Shown in pieces: positions 1 through 12,588 of a stretch of DNA of 64,000 nucleotides (positions within the stretch are counted from its first letter, which is position 1; every line of letters begins with the position of its first letter). Origin of the DNA: Lineus longissimus (lineage: Eukaryota > Nemertea > Pilidiophora > Heteronemertea > Lineidae). The notes under the pieces are model-generated. The model was not told the DNA's origin. It searched no databases and was given only the letters and a program-made list of their open reading frames with translations. Location of the stretch: the NCBI RefSeq assembly GCF_910592395.1, contig NC_088315.1:17403808-17467807 (forward strand), read 5' to 3'. A program made the translations under genes and the position numbers.

Positions 1-470
1 CGTAACCGGAACGAATATCAGAGGTATGGTTACCAATAGTGTTTTTACAGACCCTATGTCAACTGAATCACTGAGTACGAAAAACCCCACAAGCCGGATT
101 GTTTGATAGTTTTGTGAAAGTTAAAAAATTTTCATTTCTTGAAGAAGAGGAGTATTGCTTCGTGAAGATAAACTCTGTTCATTTGACATTCCCGTTATCG
201 CTAGATTGAAGCCCACCTATCATAATATTCTAACGCTTCAAGGAAATAATGAACAAAAGACAATATGTTCCTGTGGGATTTCAATATGGTTGTTATTTTG
301 GTCGGTTTTCTCCTGTGGTTAAGTCTTTCGGGACATTATGTTTCGTGAAATGCTACACGAAGTAATAGTATTATCGACAAAAATTAATGAAAACACGGGA
401 TTTTGAACAAAATCTTCTTTGTTACCAGCACTGGACTTGTACGGTTTAAAACTCCTAGGAAATACAAGAT
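1..470. other. No gene recognised
   Basis: AT-rich DNA with no convincing exon, RNA gene or repeat that I can recognise. It leads directly into the LINE fragment and may include more of that element, too decayed to read. Confidence 0.4.
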
Positions 471-1185
471 CAATTTCAAAATCTCAAAGATCCGTAGACA
501 CCTTGACAATAAAACTTGTGCCCGTGTAATTAATGCCCTTGTAACATCAAGATTAGATTTTCAAAACAGCTTACTATAGGACTACCGGAGTGTGAACTTT
601 CAAGACTACAAAACGTTGAGAATGCAGCTGCTAGGCTTCTAAGTAAGACCAAAAAGAGGGAACACATCACCCCTGTACTTAAGGAGCTGCACTGCATGGC
701 TGCCGGTGAGATCACGTATCCAGTATAAAGTGCTACTGCTGACGCATCAAGTCTTACATAATGACCAAAGCCCGGAGTACCTCAAGGAGTTCCTCAGTCT
801 TCGTGCCCCGAACCGCAGGCTTCGGTCTTCCGAGGACCAATGGCTCCTTTCCATACCACGGACAAGGGGCGTCTTCGGAGACCGTTGCCTGGGGAACTTG
901 GCACCCAGGCTGTGGAACTCACTTCCGGCCTGGATGCGTGATCGCATTGGCACCAGCGCCTTCAAAAAACATCTTAAAACTCACCTTTTTATTGAACACT
1001 TCGACACCAGCACCTAAATGTTTTAATCTCTATAAATGTCTTAATCTCTATGTACAATTTTCTCTTTTACTATGTGTTGTTTTTTAAATAGTACAGTGCT
1101 TTGCAAATGATTTTCATTCAAAAGCACTTTTAATATAATAAATTATTATTATTATTATAGTATTATCATTATTATTATTAAGAGA
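471..1185 (+). mobile_element. 3' end of a dead CR1/jockey-type LINE
   Basis: Three successive reading frames together resemble the C-terminal end of a non-LTR retrotransposon ORF2, downstream of the reverse-transcriptase core. Frame 1 from 481 reads like the segment before 'LVTSRLDF'. Near 579 the frame shifts to one containing 'GLPECELSRLQ' and 'HITPVLKELH'. Near 700 it shifts again to the open stretch 706-1017, with 'YKVLLLTHQVLHN', 'LRSSEDQWLLSIPRTR' and 'LAPRLWNSLPAWMR'. These are hallmark motifs of the CR1/L2/jockey C-terminus. The ATT-rich run at 1135-1185 fits the short tail repeat typical of CR1-like elements. At least two frameshifts and an internal TAG make this a 5'-truncated pseudogene, not a working gene. 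Confidence 0.82.
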
Positions 1186-1289
1186 CTGTACCAGTGATAT
1201 TTAAGCACATATTCATAATTAAGTCATAATTTTGCTTCCTTACGAAAAACTGCATGGGAGGGGCTTGGGAGAAATTGTTGTGTTTTAGT

Positions 1290-4153
1290 ACACAACAGAT
1301 AGCCCATCTTACGGACATCTGTACAGAAGTTATAAGAAACGAGATCGATCCTATATCAAACTTACACAAAAGATACCTCATCTTACGGACTTCTGTACAG
1401 AAGTTATAAGAAACGAGATCGATCCTATATCAAACTTACACAAAAGATACCTCATCTTACGGACTTCTGTACAGAAGTTATAAGAAACGAGATCGATCCT
1501 ATATCAAACTTACATAAAAGATACCTCATCTTACGGACTTCTGTACAGAAGTTATAAGAAACGAGATCGATCCTATATCAAACTTACACAAAAGATACCT
1601 CATCTTACGGACTTCTGTACAGAAGTTATAAGAAACGAGATCGATCCTATATCAAACTTACACAACAGATACCTCATCTTACGGACATCTGTACAGAAGT
1701 TATAAGAAACGAGATCGATCCTATATCAAACTTACACAAAAGATACCTCATCTTACGGACTTCTGTACAGAAGTTATAAGAAACGAGATCGATCCTATAT
1801 CAAACTTACATAAAAGATACCTCATCTTACGGACTTCTGTACAGAAGTTATAAGAAACGAGATCGATCCTATATCAAACTTACACAAAAGATACCTCATC
1901 TTACGGACTTCTGTACAGAAGTTATAAGAAACGAGATCGATCCTATATCAAACTTACATAAAAGATACCTCATCTTACGGACTTCTGTACAGAAGTTATA
2001 AGAAACGAGATCGATCCTATATCAAACTTACACAAAAGATACCTCATCTTACGGACTTCTGTACAGAAGTTATAAGAAACGAGATCGATCCTATATCAAA
2101 CTTACACAAAAGATACCTCATCTTACGGACTTCTGTACAGAAGTTATAAGAAACGAGATCGATCCTATATCAAACTTACACAAAAGATACCTCATCTTAC
2201 GGACATCTGTACAGAAGTTATAAGAAACGAGATCGATCCTATATCAAACTTACACAAAAGATACCTCATCTTACGGACATCTGTACAGAAGTTATAAGAA
2301 ACGAGATCGATCCTATATCAAACTTACACAAAAGATACCTCATCTTACGGACTTCTGTACAGAAGTTATAAGAAACGAGATCGATCCTATATCAAACTTA
2401 CACAACAGATACCTCATCTTACGGACTTCTGTACAGAAGTTATAAGAAACGAGATCGATCCTACATTAAACTTACACAACAGATAGCCAATCTTACGGAC
2501 TTCTGTACAGAAGTTATAAGAAACGAGATCGATCCTATATCAAACTTACACAAAAGATACCCGATCTTACGGACATCTGTACAGAAGTTATAAGAAACGA
2601 GATCGATCCTATATCAAACTTACATAAAAGATACCTCATCTTACGGACTTCTGTACAGAAGTTATAAGAAACGAGATCGATCCTATATCAAACTTACACA
2701 AAAGATACCTCATCTTACGGACATCTGTACAGAAGTTATAAGAAACGAGATCGATCCTATATCAAACTTACACAAAAGATACCTCATCTTACGGACTTCT
2801 GTACAGAAGTTATAAGAAACGAGATCGATCCTATATCAAACTTACACAACAGATACCTCATCTTACGGACTTCTGTACAGAAGTTATAAGAAACGAGATC
2901 GATCCTACATTAAACTTACACAACAGATAGCCAATCTTACGGACTTCTGTACAGAAGTTATAAGAAACGAGATCGATCCTATATCAAACTTACACAAAAG
3001 ATACCCGATCTTACGGACATCTGTACAGAAGTTATAAGAAACGAGATCGATCCTACATTAAACTTACACAACAGATAGCCAATCTTACGGACTTCTGTAC
3101 AGAAGTTATAAGAAACGAGATCGATCCTATATCAAACTTACACAAAAGATACCTCATCTTACGGACTTCTGTACAGAAGTTATAAGAAACGAGATCGATC
3201 CTACATTAAACTTACACAACAGATAGCCAATCTTACGGACTTCTGTACAGAAGTTATAAGAAACGAGATCGATCCTATATCAAACTTACACAAAAGATAC
3301 CTCATCTTACGGACTTCTGTACAGAAGTTATAAGAAACGAGATCGATCCTATATTAAACTTACACAACAGATACCTCATCTTACGGACTTCTGTACAGAA
3401 GTTATAAGAAACGAGATCGATCCTATATCAAACTTACACAAAAGATACCTCATCTTACGGACTTCTGTACAGAAGTTATAAGAAACGAGATCGATCCTAT
3501 ATTAAACTTACACAACAGATACCTCATCTTACGGACTTCTGTACAGAAGTTATAAGAAACGAGATCGATCCTATATCAAACTTACACAAAAGATACCTCA
3601 TCTTACGGACTTCTGTACAGAAGTTATAAGAAACGAGATCGATCCTATATCAAACTTACACAAAAGATACCTCATCTTACGGACTTCTGTACAGAAGTTA
3701 TAAGAAACGAGATCGATCCTATATCAAACTTACATAAAAGATACCTCATCTTACGGACTTCTGTACAGAAGTTATAAGAAACGAGATCGATCCTATATCA
3801 AACTTACACAAAAGATGCCTCATCTTACGGACTTCTGTACAGAAGTTATAAGAAACGAGATCGATCCTATATCAAACTTACACAAAAGATGCCTCATCTT
3901 ACGGACTTCTGTACAGAAGTTATAAGAAACGAGATCAATCCTATATCAAACTTACACAAAAGATACCTCATCTTACGGACTTCTGTACAGAAGTTATAAG
4001 AAACGAGATCGATCCTATATCAAAATTACACAAAAGATACCTCATCTTACGGACTTCTGTACAGAAGTTATAAGAAACGAGATCGATCCTATATCAAACT
4101 TACACAAAAGATACCTCATCTTACGGACTTCTGTACAGAAGTTATAAGAAACG
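1290..4153. repeat. 74-bp satellite array, about 39 units
   Basis: The word TCTTACGG recurs at exactly 74-bp steps from 1307 to 4119, that is 38 intervals or about 38.7 units. Units are almost identical. Each carries the perfect 16-bp palindrome ACTTCTGTACAGAAGT (broken in units reading ACATCTGTAC) and the word GAGATCGATCCT. Variant units with CTACATTAAAC begin at 2461, 2905, 3053 and 3201, spaced 6, 2 and 2 units apart, so the array has local higher-order structure. The array ends abruptly at 4153 inside a unit. The open frames that cross it are by-products of the repeat. Confidence 0.97.
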
Positions 4154-4592
4154 CCTTTATTAAACTTGATAAGGAAATTATTTTAACTCCATTTTTACTA
4201 GAAGTGTTATAGAGCGCAGTTTGAGTACTCACTACTTTAATTTCAATTGGCGGGTAATAGCGCTGCCGCTGCATGTGAATGACTTGGGGACAAAATCGAA
4301 AGCGGCTGATATCCAAGTGATCCGCTCTCGCGTACTATAAGGAAGTTTCTTTCTGGAGAGAGCTTCATTCCTGCCTGCCAGTACAGCCCGCACCGTACAG
4401 CACATTTCGTTTAGTGATGGGATGACTGGTGGGGATAAAGAACTAAAACAAATAGTGTGTGTTTTTTTACAGAACATTTAATTCAATGTACTTCAATTAT
4501 TCAGAGATTAGGTTTTCACTGCGTCAGAATCTGACGTTTTAGTTCATTGAATGAGTGGGTCATTGTTTACTCGGATAATCAAGACAGAGCTA
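4154..4592. other. No gene recognised
   Basis: Single-copy-looking DNA between the satellite and the next foldback element. The short open frames on the minus strand (4116-4477) show no known domain and partly overlap the satellite. Confidence 0.4.
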
Positions 4593-4983
4593 ATAGAGAG
4601 GTTGCACATCATTTACAACTCTGACTCCGACTTCAACTTTGAGAGTGAATTACTGTCATCTAGTGGCAACTTCGATTTAAATTAAGTTTTCATATTGATA
4701 AACTTCGTTTTCATATTGATAAACTTCGTGTACATGTACAAGGATTTTGAAATTCCAGATCGGACATGTGCATAAGTCGTAGTGATTGCCTATGACTTGG
4801 ATGACGACTTCATTATAGCCGTCTTATACACAGGTCCAATTTGGAATTTCAAAAATGATTGTGCATATAGAGGTAATTTATCAATATGAAAGCGTTCAAC
4901 AGTTCAGTTATATTGAAGAAGATTTCACTAAATGACTCAGTTGAAGTCGGAGTGGGAGTCGTAATGGTGCGCAACCTCTCTAT
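4593..4983. mobile_element. Foldback/MITE element with long inverted arms
   Basis: The left end (ATAGAGAGGTTGCACATC, from 4593) and right end (reverse complement ATAGAGAGGTTGCGCACC, ending 4983) begin long imperfect inverted arms. They continue through a 'GACTCCGACTTCAACT' motif to 'TTTCATATTGATAAA' and 'GAAATTCC' on both sides, roughly 150 bp per arm with indels. The left arm holds a 22-bp direct duplication of 'TTCATATTGATAAACTTCG' at about 4687-4730. No transposase is visible. The target-site duplication is not clear. Confidence 0.75.
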
Positions 4984-5004
4984 TTCATCTATTTGCACTT
5001 GCCG

Positions 5005-5130
5005 CTTTAGGCCTGGCGACTACCATGAGAGCTGTTTCTTGGGGGTCGATGTTATCAAGATTAGCCCTGACAACCCTTTGGTAAGACAGCACTCAGAACA
5101 ATGGAAATTTAAGCCAAGGTTCGAGCGGGC
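5005..5130 (+). repeat. Dispersed repeat R2, copy 1
   Basis: This stretch recurs at 9060-9190 and 32980-33130 in the same orientation, and at 5990-6185, 8010-8175 and 21560-21770 in reverse complement. Shared words include 'GTCGAT..TATCAAGA', 'TGACAACCCTTTGGTAAGACAG' and 'TTTAAGCCAAGGT'. No coding potential is recognised. Confidence 0.6.
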
Positions 5131-5989
5131 TTTACACTCTTGTTTCTCACTCCTAACGTCCAGCCAGATCTCTACATGTGCACATTTCTAGGCCGTAATG
5201 GGGTAATTTTTAGGCCTTTTATAATCCTCTAGTATTTGAATGTGAATAGCAATAGTTGTTGGCGGAAATTAAATGGGGTTTAAATGCTGGGTGTCTTGCA
5301 CATATTTAGGCCTAAAGAAACTTACTCCCGTTGTGGACCTACCAACATGTACACATACACTGGCTTACTACAGTGGACGTTAGGCGTGCGAAACTAGAGT
5401 ATAAAGACAAAATACCATGTGTTGGGCTGGGCATTCTTTTGGCTGCGAGGTAAAGGGGCGAATAATATTATGGCGACGCTGTCACATGAAAACATAGTGA
5501 TGATAAGACCAAGCTATAATACACTACACGTTTATTTCAACTGTGAAATAGCGTCAAAAGAGGCTGTGTGATCAGCTCACAGATCAAAGAATCCTGTCAG
5601 ACAAACTCTAATAAATCTGTCTGTGTCTGCTCTTAAAGTGTTGACATAAGCACGTCAGAAATACGCATACGAAAGAAACAATCTTTTAGCGGACCTGCGG
5701 CATTTTCCTGGTATTGGAAGTTCTTATGATGCCTGCAGGCTGGGCAAGATACGCTCTACATACATACATGAATATATAGATGAAGTTATCATTGCGAAAA
5801 AGCAAGATATTGAGAATTCGCACCCCAATTTGTGCAGCGGTCAATGTAAAACATGTACTCCCCCTGCATGGTCAGGGGTCACCTCTAATTTTGTTTCGAA
5901 ATCTGAGCGAACAACCTTTTCTCCAAATCGACTTCACCCGAAAAATATGACTGTAGTGTTGAATACCTGGTGACTGCTTTGTCCATTAC

Positions 5990-6185
5990 AACGTTATTTT
6001 TCCCCTTACCTCCCTGTCAAAGAAATTCAGGCCTAGCCAAATACAATCATCATGGTCTGTTGTCATTAAACAACACCCGCTTGCAGCTAAACCTAAATTC
6101 CCCTTGTTCTACATCCTTATCAAAAGGTCATCAGAGCAAATCTTGCTAATCCAGACTCCCACAAGACACTTTCCAAGGTGGTTAA
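5990..6185 (-). repeat. Dispersed repeat R2, copy 2 (reverse)
   Basis: Reverse-complement copy of the R2 family, with 'CCTAAATTCCCCTTGTTCTAC' and 'TTATCAAAAGGTCATCAG' matching the other reverse copies at 8010 and 21680. Divergent. Confidence 0.55.
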
Positions 6186-6212
6186 TGACGTTAACTGGCA
6201 AGTGCATGTAAA

Positions 6213-6262
6213 CGTTACTATTAAATGTAACATACGGTAATGTTACTTTTAATAGAACGTGG
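6213..6262. repeat. Perfect-loop hairpin (about 20-bp arms)
   Basis: 'ACGTTACTATTAAATGTAAC' is followed, after a few bases, by its near reverse complement 'GTTACTTTTAATAGAACGT'. It looks like a tiny palindromic element or remnant. No other role can be inferred. Confidence 0.6.
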
Positions 6263-8009
6263 GTGTTGTGGATTGTCGAACTGTTTATCGGTATGTGTAC
6301 AAGTCAGAAGTGCCGTTTCTAAGCCAATTTGACGTGATGATTCGAGTTAACATTATACGATTTAGAGTTGGTATCTACCTTAATTGGCTCTCGATTGAAT
6401 GTGCAAGTGGCTGGTCGAAGTGGACTTGAGGAGTTGCTCCCAAGGTGACATCTCGTCGCTTACCAGAACGAAGTGTTAGTAGAACTGAGATATTTGGTAG
6501 ATAGTGGTTAAAGGGTACGCCCTTCATATTCATAGTTCGTGAGGGGAGCGACCAGTATTCAACATGTAGGTACAAATGATGTGAATATGTTGTGGGGTAG
6601 AGTACGCCTACCTGACTATAGAAACCCAATTCTTCAGCTTTCCCAGTGGTGGGTGTCGGTGAGAGAGGGGTTAGAATTTTTGTTAATGACTTCATCATTG
6701 GACCACGAAGGGAGCTTTGTAGAGGAGAACAAACACCAATGTACACGTAAATCTTGAACGGTTGGATTTAGACCCTATAAATGTATTGCCAACAGATAGG
6801 AACATGGTGCCTTTGAGTGAGAAAAGCATGTTTTCAAAAGGCTCTTTTTCGATATATTATACTTTATAGAAAATGACATTTTAAATTGGTTTCTATGGAA
6901 ATCAAGGCAAAATAAATAAAAAAGTCATTTCCCAACCACACTGCCACTTAAAAACAATCAAAAACATGCTTCATGGTAATTCGCCGTTCATATTTACTGA
7001 TGGTTCAGGAAAATCGAAATGCAATTGCATGTATACACAAGGTCAATCTTATATGATTTAAATTTTTGCGGATGACGAAATTTCTTTCATGATTTCAAAG
7101 AAGAAAACAAAGCCGCCATTTTTATTTTCGCGAATCGATATCATTCGCAAAAACCGCGAAATGAAAATTTGACTGTTTATAGTGTAACTCTAATCGATGC
7201 TCAATTCGCGAACGAGAGTAACGGGACTGGCGTCGCTTGATATTGAAGTAGATTGTGAATGTCACCTACGAGCTTTTGTTTCCAAAGGAAAGTACAAGTC
7301 GTCTACAAATGCCAAAGTGACGCTTTATGTGATCATGAGCATCAAGTGCTCTTACGATATGGTTTCGATTGTAGCGCGGTTGGCCATAATAGCCTTACAT
7401 TTTAGTGAATTACCAATTGACTTTTCCCTTACCTTAGGATTAAATAAGAAATATTTACCAAAGGGTTACTGACGTAGGCCTGACCCAAGTCTTTGTTCAG
7501 TCCGTACTTCATGACAAATCAGTAAGAACTTTGGTTTTAGGGCTACCTCTACATGTCTGAGCTGAGGCTACTATTGTACCACGTTACTTTATATGTCCAT
7601 CTACTGATATAATTATGATCGGACTTATTTATGGTCCTCGCGAGGAAATATTGGATTTGTCGAAACCAATCTGTCCAGATTGCTAACCCATTGACCATAT
7701 GGACACAACGACAGAAACTTATCTGGATGAGTCGAGGAGGCTTTAATCCTGGATTAATGCATTAAGCCGATTGGTTGGCTTCCTGAGACATCTTTAGCGT
7801 CATATCGATCATTGATACATAAACTGATGTAATTTCGCGGGCATGGGAATCCATGTTGGACGATTAAGTAAATCTCATGAAGTTATAAAGCTAACCTAAT
7901 AGTGACTCTTTGGTGACTCGAATAGTAAATGAATACGTCACACTTTGTGTATAAGTATTTGCTTCATCAGACTCCCTCTAGCAACAAGATGCAGGTACTT
8001 GAAAGCCCT
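6263..8009. other. No gene recognised; one possible SGNH-motif remnant
   Basis: The + frame at 6539-6757 contains 'HVGTNDVN', which resembles the G-x-N-D block of SGNH hydrolases, including the esterase-like domain carried by ORF1 of some CR1 LINEs. Nothing else in this frame supports the family, so this is a hint only. The rest of the stretch, including 7060-7190 with repeated CGCGAAAT-type words, has no recognisable gene. Confidence 0.25.
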
Positions 8010-8175
8010 AAACATTACATTATTTGGCCACTTACCTTGCAGTTTAACGAATTCAGACAGGCCTAATACATGATGTATTGTCTTTAAACAAAGCCTGCTC
8101 GCACCTAGGCTTAGTTTCCCATTTTTCTACTGTCTTTTCAAAGGACCATCAGGGCCTACTTCATATTATCGACCT
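8010..8175 (-). repeat. Dispersed repeat R2, copy 3 (reverse)
   Basis: Matches the reverse copies at 5990 and 21560: 'CATTACATTATTTGGCC', 'CACCTAGGCTTAGTTTCCC' and 'TTTTCAAAGGACCATCAGGG'. Confidence 0.55.
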
Positions 8176-8333
8176 AGGACGCTGATGAGGAAATCCTCTC
8201 TCATGAGAAAATTGGGTCATTCGGGCCCTTCTTTAGTCTTCTCCTTCTCCTTCCTCTTCTTCAGCGTTTGCTCTGCACCAAGAAGTGTCACTCTTTAAGA
8301 TATAGTCCTCCTCCAAAGGCGGGAAGAGTTGTT

Positions 8334-9034
8334 AGAGAGGTTAAGATTTTGATCCGAGAACGAGAAAGAGAACGAAGTGGCATTTTTTTCACTGGTTGAC
8401 CTCATCAGGCCAGAGACCTCTATTAAAACCTCTGTGCATTACGTGTACATTGTTGTGCATAAATTTTGGTAAAAAAAGTACACATTGGACCAATCAATCT
8501 GCACAAAATTTTATATGTGTCAAGAAGAACCCTTTGCCAATAGCATAATAAAGTTTAAAAACATTCCAATACCGATTGCCTGAGAAAAAGAGATTTCCGT
8601 ACACCATATCCATCAAAACGTCACTGGCGCATTGATATGGCCCTGTCAAAGTACAAGTTCTAAACTGGCCAGTGAGACCACATTTTCTTAAATATATTAT
8701 CAAAAAGCATATTTCTGTGATGGCCTGACTCTGTAGATTAAGAATCCACCACAGATTGAGAATTAATTCCACTTTGGTCCATCCCAGCCATGTATTTACC
8801 ACAACTTGACATTTTGATAAGCTCTATGTGACTGTGCCACACTTCCGGTCGTGGATGAATACATGACTCTGCCCATCAAGTCAAACTGATTGTTTTGTTT
8901 TATAGTTTTCAGACATACCAGGCATTATAAATACGCCGTTTCATTTCATTTCTGGCAGCAGGCAATACGGTATCCATCGTCAAAATACCACCTCGTTTTC
9001 GTTCTAGTTCACGGATCGAAAATCTTAACCTCTG
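8334..9034. mobile_element. TIR element T1, copy 1 (about 700 bp)
   Basis: The left end 'AGAGAGGTTAAGATTTTGAT' (8334-8381) and the right end 8988-9034 (reverse complement reads CAGAGGTTAAGATTTTCGAT) form imperfect terminal inverted repeats of nearly 50 bp, each followed by an 'AACGA..TGG' stretch. The inner right part (8877-8990) is shared with 37559-37673 in a second copy. No transposase frame is seen, so it is probably non-autonomous. Confidence 0.7.
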
Positions 9035-9059
9035 TATCATTTTTATTTGTCCTTGCCGT

Positions 9060-9190
9060 TTTAAATCTATCGACCTCCATGGAATATGTTATGTAGGAGT
9101 CGATCTTGTCAATACTTCTCCTGATAACACTTTGATACCATATTACACGAAAGCGAATTTAGGCCAAGGTGCGTGTTGGCTTTGACAAAA
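9060..9190 (+). repeat. Dispersed repeat R2, copy 4
   Basis: 'GTCGATCTTGTCAATACTTC', 'CTGATAACACTTTGATACC' and 'TTTAGGCCAAGGTGCG' align with R2 copies at 5005 and 32980. Confidence 0.55.
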
Positions 9191-9235
9191 GACAATGGAC
9201 CGCGTATAATGCAAGTCCTAAATTCTTTAAATGTG

Positions 9236-9597
9236 GGATCACTCTGTTGTTGGACAAACCACACCGGAAGAAATGAAGAGTTGTCAACTTTTTCATGTTA
9301 AGATGCCAACAATCGGGCGATAACAAGTTATGTTTCCTGTTTTTAAACATGGGTTGACCGTTTCACGTCAATAGCATCAACACCACGTTTTGCATTGTCA
9401 GGTTGTTCGGCTCGTTGACGTGGCTTTGCCTCACATTTAAGTACGGGGATCAGTTTTACGCGGGAGACGCGGCAAAAATCTGTTTTTGGACAAACCACAC
9501 CGGAAATAATGAAGAGTTGTCAACCTTTTCATGTTAAGATGCCCATGATCGGGCGATAACAAGTTATGTTTCTTGTTTTTAAACATGGGTTGGGATA
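9236..9597. repeat. 120-bp direct duplication
   Basis: 9236-9357 and 9478-9597 are near-copies: both contain 'TTGGACAAACCACACCGGAA', 'GAAGAGTTGTCAAC' and 'CGATAACAAGTTATGTTTC'. Both are open on the minus strand for about 40 residues, with scattered amino-acid changes, but no domain is recognised and a coding role is not supported. Confidence 0.75.
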
Positions 9598-10796
9598 ATA
9601 AACATGTGTTCCGATAAACAAGTTCAACGTTGTTTCCTGTTCTGAAGTTGGGTGTTGGACTTAGCGTTTCCGGAAAGCAAGTAGGCGGATTTATTTTTAT
9701 CATCTGTAACTGAATGCGGCAGCACCGATAAAGCAGAGTTCGGTCGCTCAATACAAAAGAAAGAAATGGAGCAGTTACTACATTGCAACTACTAAATTCT
9801 CGCGGGAATTTTATTTTCACGATAACGCAATACCCTAGAATCGAAATAGGCATCAATGCTTCAACTTTATTTTTCTTCTTTTTGGAACATCGTAATTCGG
9901 AAATTTATTGAGATCGTATTCTCGTTTGCGGTCACATACCACAGAGGTATCGAAATAAGTTTTCTAAAAGATATTGACACTAAATAAACTTTCTAAGTTA
10001 GTCAACTTACAACAAATGCGTCATGCAATTCAGATTTCTTCCTCTCTAGTTGAAACTTAAATGCAGCAAGGGATCAATAATTTAGTTTTGAATAGAACAT
10101 ATTTGGTCATTGGGAAATAACGTATAACGCGTACGTATAATTTCCCCCTGGGTCTATGTGCACGCCCGACTTGAAGTGGAAGTTTGAGAATAGGTTAAAA
10201 GTCCGGCCATCGTTGAAATTAGGCTTTCCGAAAGTAAAACTGAGGCTTTCAGTCCGAGCGTGAAATACACAAATGTACACGTCCAATGCATTATATGCAC
10301 CCAACCCAATCAAAGGGCTTCCACACATCACCATTTCGCAGGTACTCGGTCAAATTCTATTTCCGTATTTCTGCTCATATCGTTTTCTCGGCCTGTCGCA
10401 TTAAGGATGACACCAAACAACATAAACGCACTCAAGCATGTCCATCCGGCTAAGAGGCCGAAGAAAAACCATCGTTGCCACGTGCCGAACGAAACAACGA
10501 CCTATTACGTACCTTTTTATTTGCTTTCTGTTCCGAGTGTGTCATGCGCATCGGCCGGTCGTGTCCAAGAGCCAGCTATCCGAGAGACATTCGGGATGTC
10601 CTCGGTGTATTGGTTTTTCCATGTTGTTAAAGAACAGATAAAGAAAAGTGCGCCTGATTCGAATACGTTTCTTGTATGTCTTTTTTAGTCATTTGATGCG
10701 TTGTTTTGTATGTATTTCCTATTTGCCTTGATAAAACTAGTAAGAAGATAGATGATCGTGATGTAAAGTAGTTTACGGAGTAAATACTCTTTAAGG
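9598..10796. other. No gene recognised
   Basis: Several overlapping open frames (for example 10260-10688 +) lack known domains, splice context or repeat partners. They look like chance open frames. Confidence 0.35.
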
Positions 10797-10977
10797 CCGG
10801 TGCAGAAGTAGAAAATGTCCGCCTGAATAAAGTGTCCTGGCCTATTGAATTCTGATTGATTATGGTACATGGTTCCATACATGCCATAACCATTAATAGC
10901 TTTGAGATTCAAGCGCATAATATAATCCATTGTTCCCTGGACATTTTATCCTCGGACTTATCAAACATCTACACCGG
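10797..10977. mobile_element. MITE family M2, copy 1 (181 bp)
   Basis: The left end CCGGTGCAGAAGTAGAAAATG and the right end ACATCTACACCGG are inverted. The interior 'GATTATGGTAC..GG' and 'GCGCATAATATAATC' matches the element in the 3' flanks of the peptide genes (50674 onward, and copies B and C) and, reversed, 51807-51978. Confidence 0.7.
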
Positions 10978-11183
10978 GTTAACATACGATTCATTTTGTA
11001 ACCTGTCACGGTTCACGCGTCACGTGGCACTTTTCTTGTCTGTTCGTGACTTGGGCTTGAAAACATGGTATGACTGGCATGAGCGTGGAAAGAGCCAGAC
11101 CAACGATATAAATCCGATATCAACTCGGCCTAAATGGACAAGTTTTATTTAGAATGAGACTTTTTGCAATGCCATCAGACATG

Positions 11184-11700
11184 GTACGCCGCATGTTATG
11201 CTGTTTTGTGCAATTGTTTTCTTCCTGCGAGTGGGAAATCTATATTCATCCCAGGGCTAAGTTTCCAGTAGTATTTACATCATGAAACGTGCTATCAATA
11301 AAATTGTGTTTTTATGTAACACAGCGGGACCCTAAGTACATCTATTTGGAGAAAAAACAGCTCCTGTCACCATACGGCGTAGCAAATAAGGCGAAAGTAT
11401 TATTTTGTATGATGGGTATTTATACAAGCCATCTGGTTTTTTTCTAGAATGAGTCGTTTAGTCTTCCTCTTTCATCATTTGGTGAAAGACTAGCAAATGC
11501 TTTTATCTAAAACTCCATGTACATTTACACTTGGCCTCCCGGTACAAAATTGAAGTAAAAGTATTTGCTAGTCTTTATTCATATCACCAATTGGTATGCT
11601 GCATGCTACATGTATATCGTTGGTTTTCGTTGCATAGTAAAATTGTGGTCTTCTTCCAGCAATTAGGAAATCTAGATTCATGCTAGGGTTTGGTAAAATG
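11184..11700. repeat. Direct repeat pair around an inverted repeat
   Basis: 11184-11265 and 11592-11695 share 'GCTGCATG', 'AATTGT..TCTTCTTCC' and 'GGAAATCTA.ATTCAT', about 100 bp in the same orientation. Between them 'TTGGTGAAAGACTAGCAAAT' (11479) faces its inverted partner 'ATTTGCTAGTCTTTATTC' (about 11562). Confidence 0.55.
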
Positions 11701-12165
11701 ACCTCTTCTGGAAAACCCCTACGAGGCTTTCACGGAACACATAATTATAAATTTTGAGGGTAAACACTAAATGTTCGTGTGGTTTTTTGCGGAATAAACG
11801 CATTTCGATTTTGTAGACAACTTAAACCTATTCGAGGTCGCAAATCGCTACAGGATTCTTTTTAAAGTTGTGTCGTGCATGTACTGTACAATGTACATTT
11901 AGTACCAAATTCTCGGAATATTCTTTTTAAGATCTTAACAAAATTGTCTTAAACTCTAGAACCCTACTTTCAAGTGACTCATCAAGTTAATTTCTATACA
12001 CCGGTTGTGTATAGTACTATGATGCATGAGTTACGTACTCGGAGAACCTATCACCATGGTGCTACAGCAGCAAATGAGAAGATAACTTCTTTACTTTGAC
12101 CTTGTATACCTTTTATACCCCAAATGGGGGTTCAACTTCTCTTTATGTGATTTCGTCCTGGGCTC

Positions 12166-12290
12166 GGTTTTTCAAAAGAAACGTTATCACTAACGCCGGG
12201 GTTAACTTGGCGTTATCTCCTTCAGTTAAGCCCTTAGATTTCACGCCAAGTTAATTTAGCGCCAGCGTTAGTGACCCTGTTTGAAGAACC
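12166..12290. mobile_element. Small foldback MITE (125 bp)
   Basis: Arms of about 46 bp: 'TATCACTAACGCCGGGGTTA' on the left and 'TTAATTTAGCGCCAGCGTTA' on the right, with 'AACTTGGCG'/'CGCCAAGTT' next to a short loop. Outer ends are GGTTTTTC and GAAGAACC. A weaker relative may lie at 27450-27520. Confidence 0.7.
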
Positions 12291-12588
12291 TCACCCTTGG
12301 TTACTTATCTTTATGCGAGACTTTTTTTATTTGTTGGTGCTCGGATCCGCCGACCTCCCGATGTCCGAAATAAGAAAAAAAATAAAAAATTTATATCTAG
12401 CCAGTCTCGGATCCGCCGATTCGAACATTACCGATTTTACAAAAAAAAAAAAATTATTTTATTTTGAGCTCCTACGCCCGACAGTAACTTAAAAGATCAA
12501 AAATATTTTTTTCAAAATCAAAATTCAACATGATTGAATTAAAATTAGCTTCGTCGGATTGATCATTCGAATCGAAAGTGCGAATGCC

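Noticed and set aside
1290-4153. CRISPR-like repeat array
   Set aside because: Units are contiguous and nearly identical with no variable spacers, and the context is eukaryotic.
6539-6757. SGNH hydrolase exon from the 'HVGTNDVN' motif
   Set aside because: Only this motif fits; the other SGNH blocks and any splice context are missing.
10260-10688. 142-codon + frame as a gene
   Set aside because: Overlapped by other frames of similar quality; no known domain, splice sites or partner copy.
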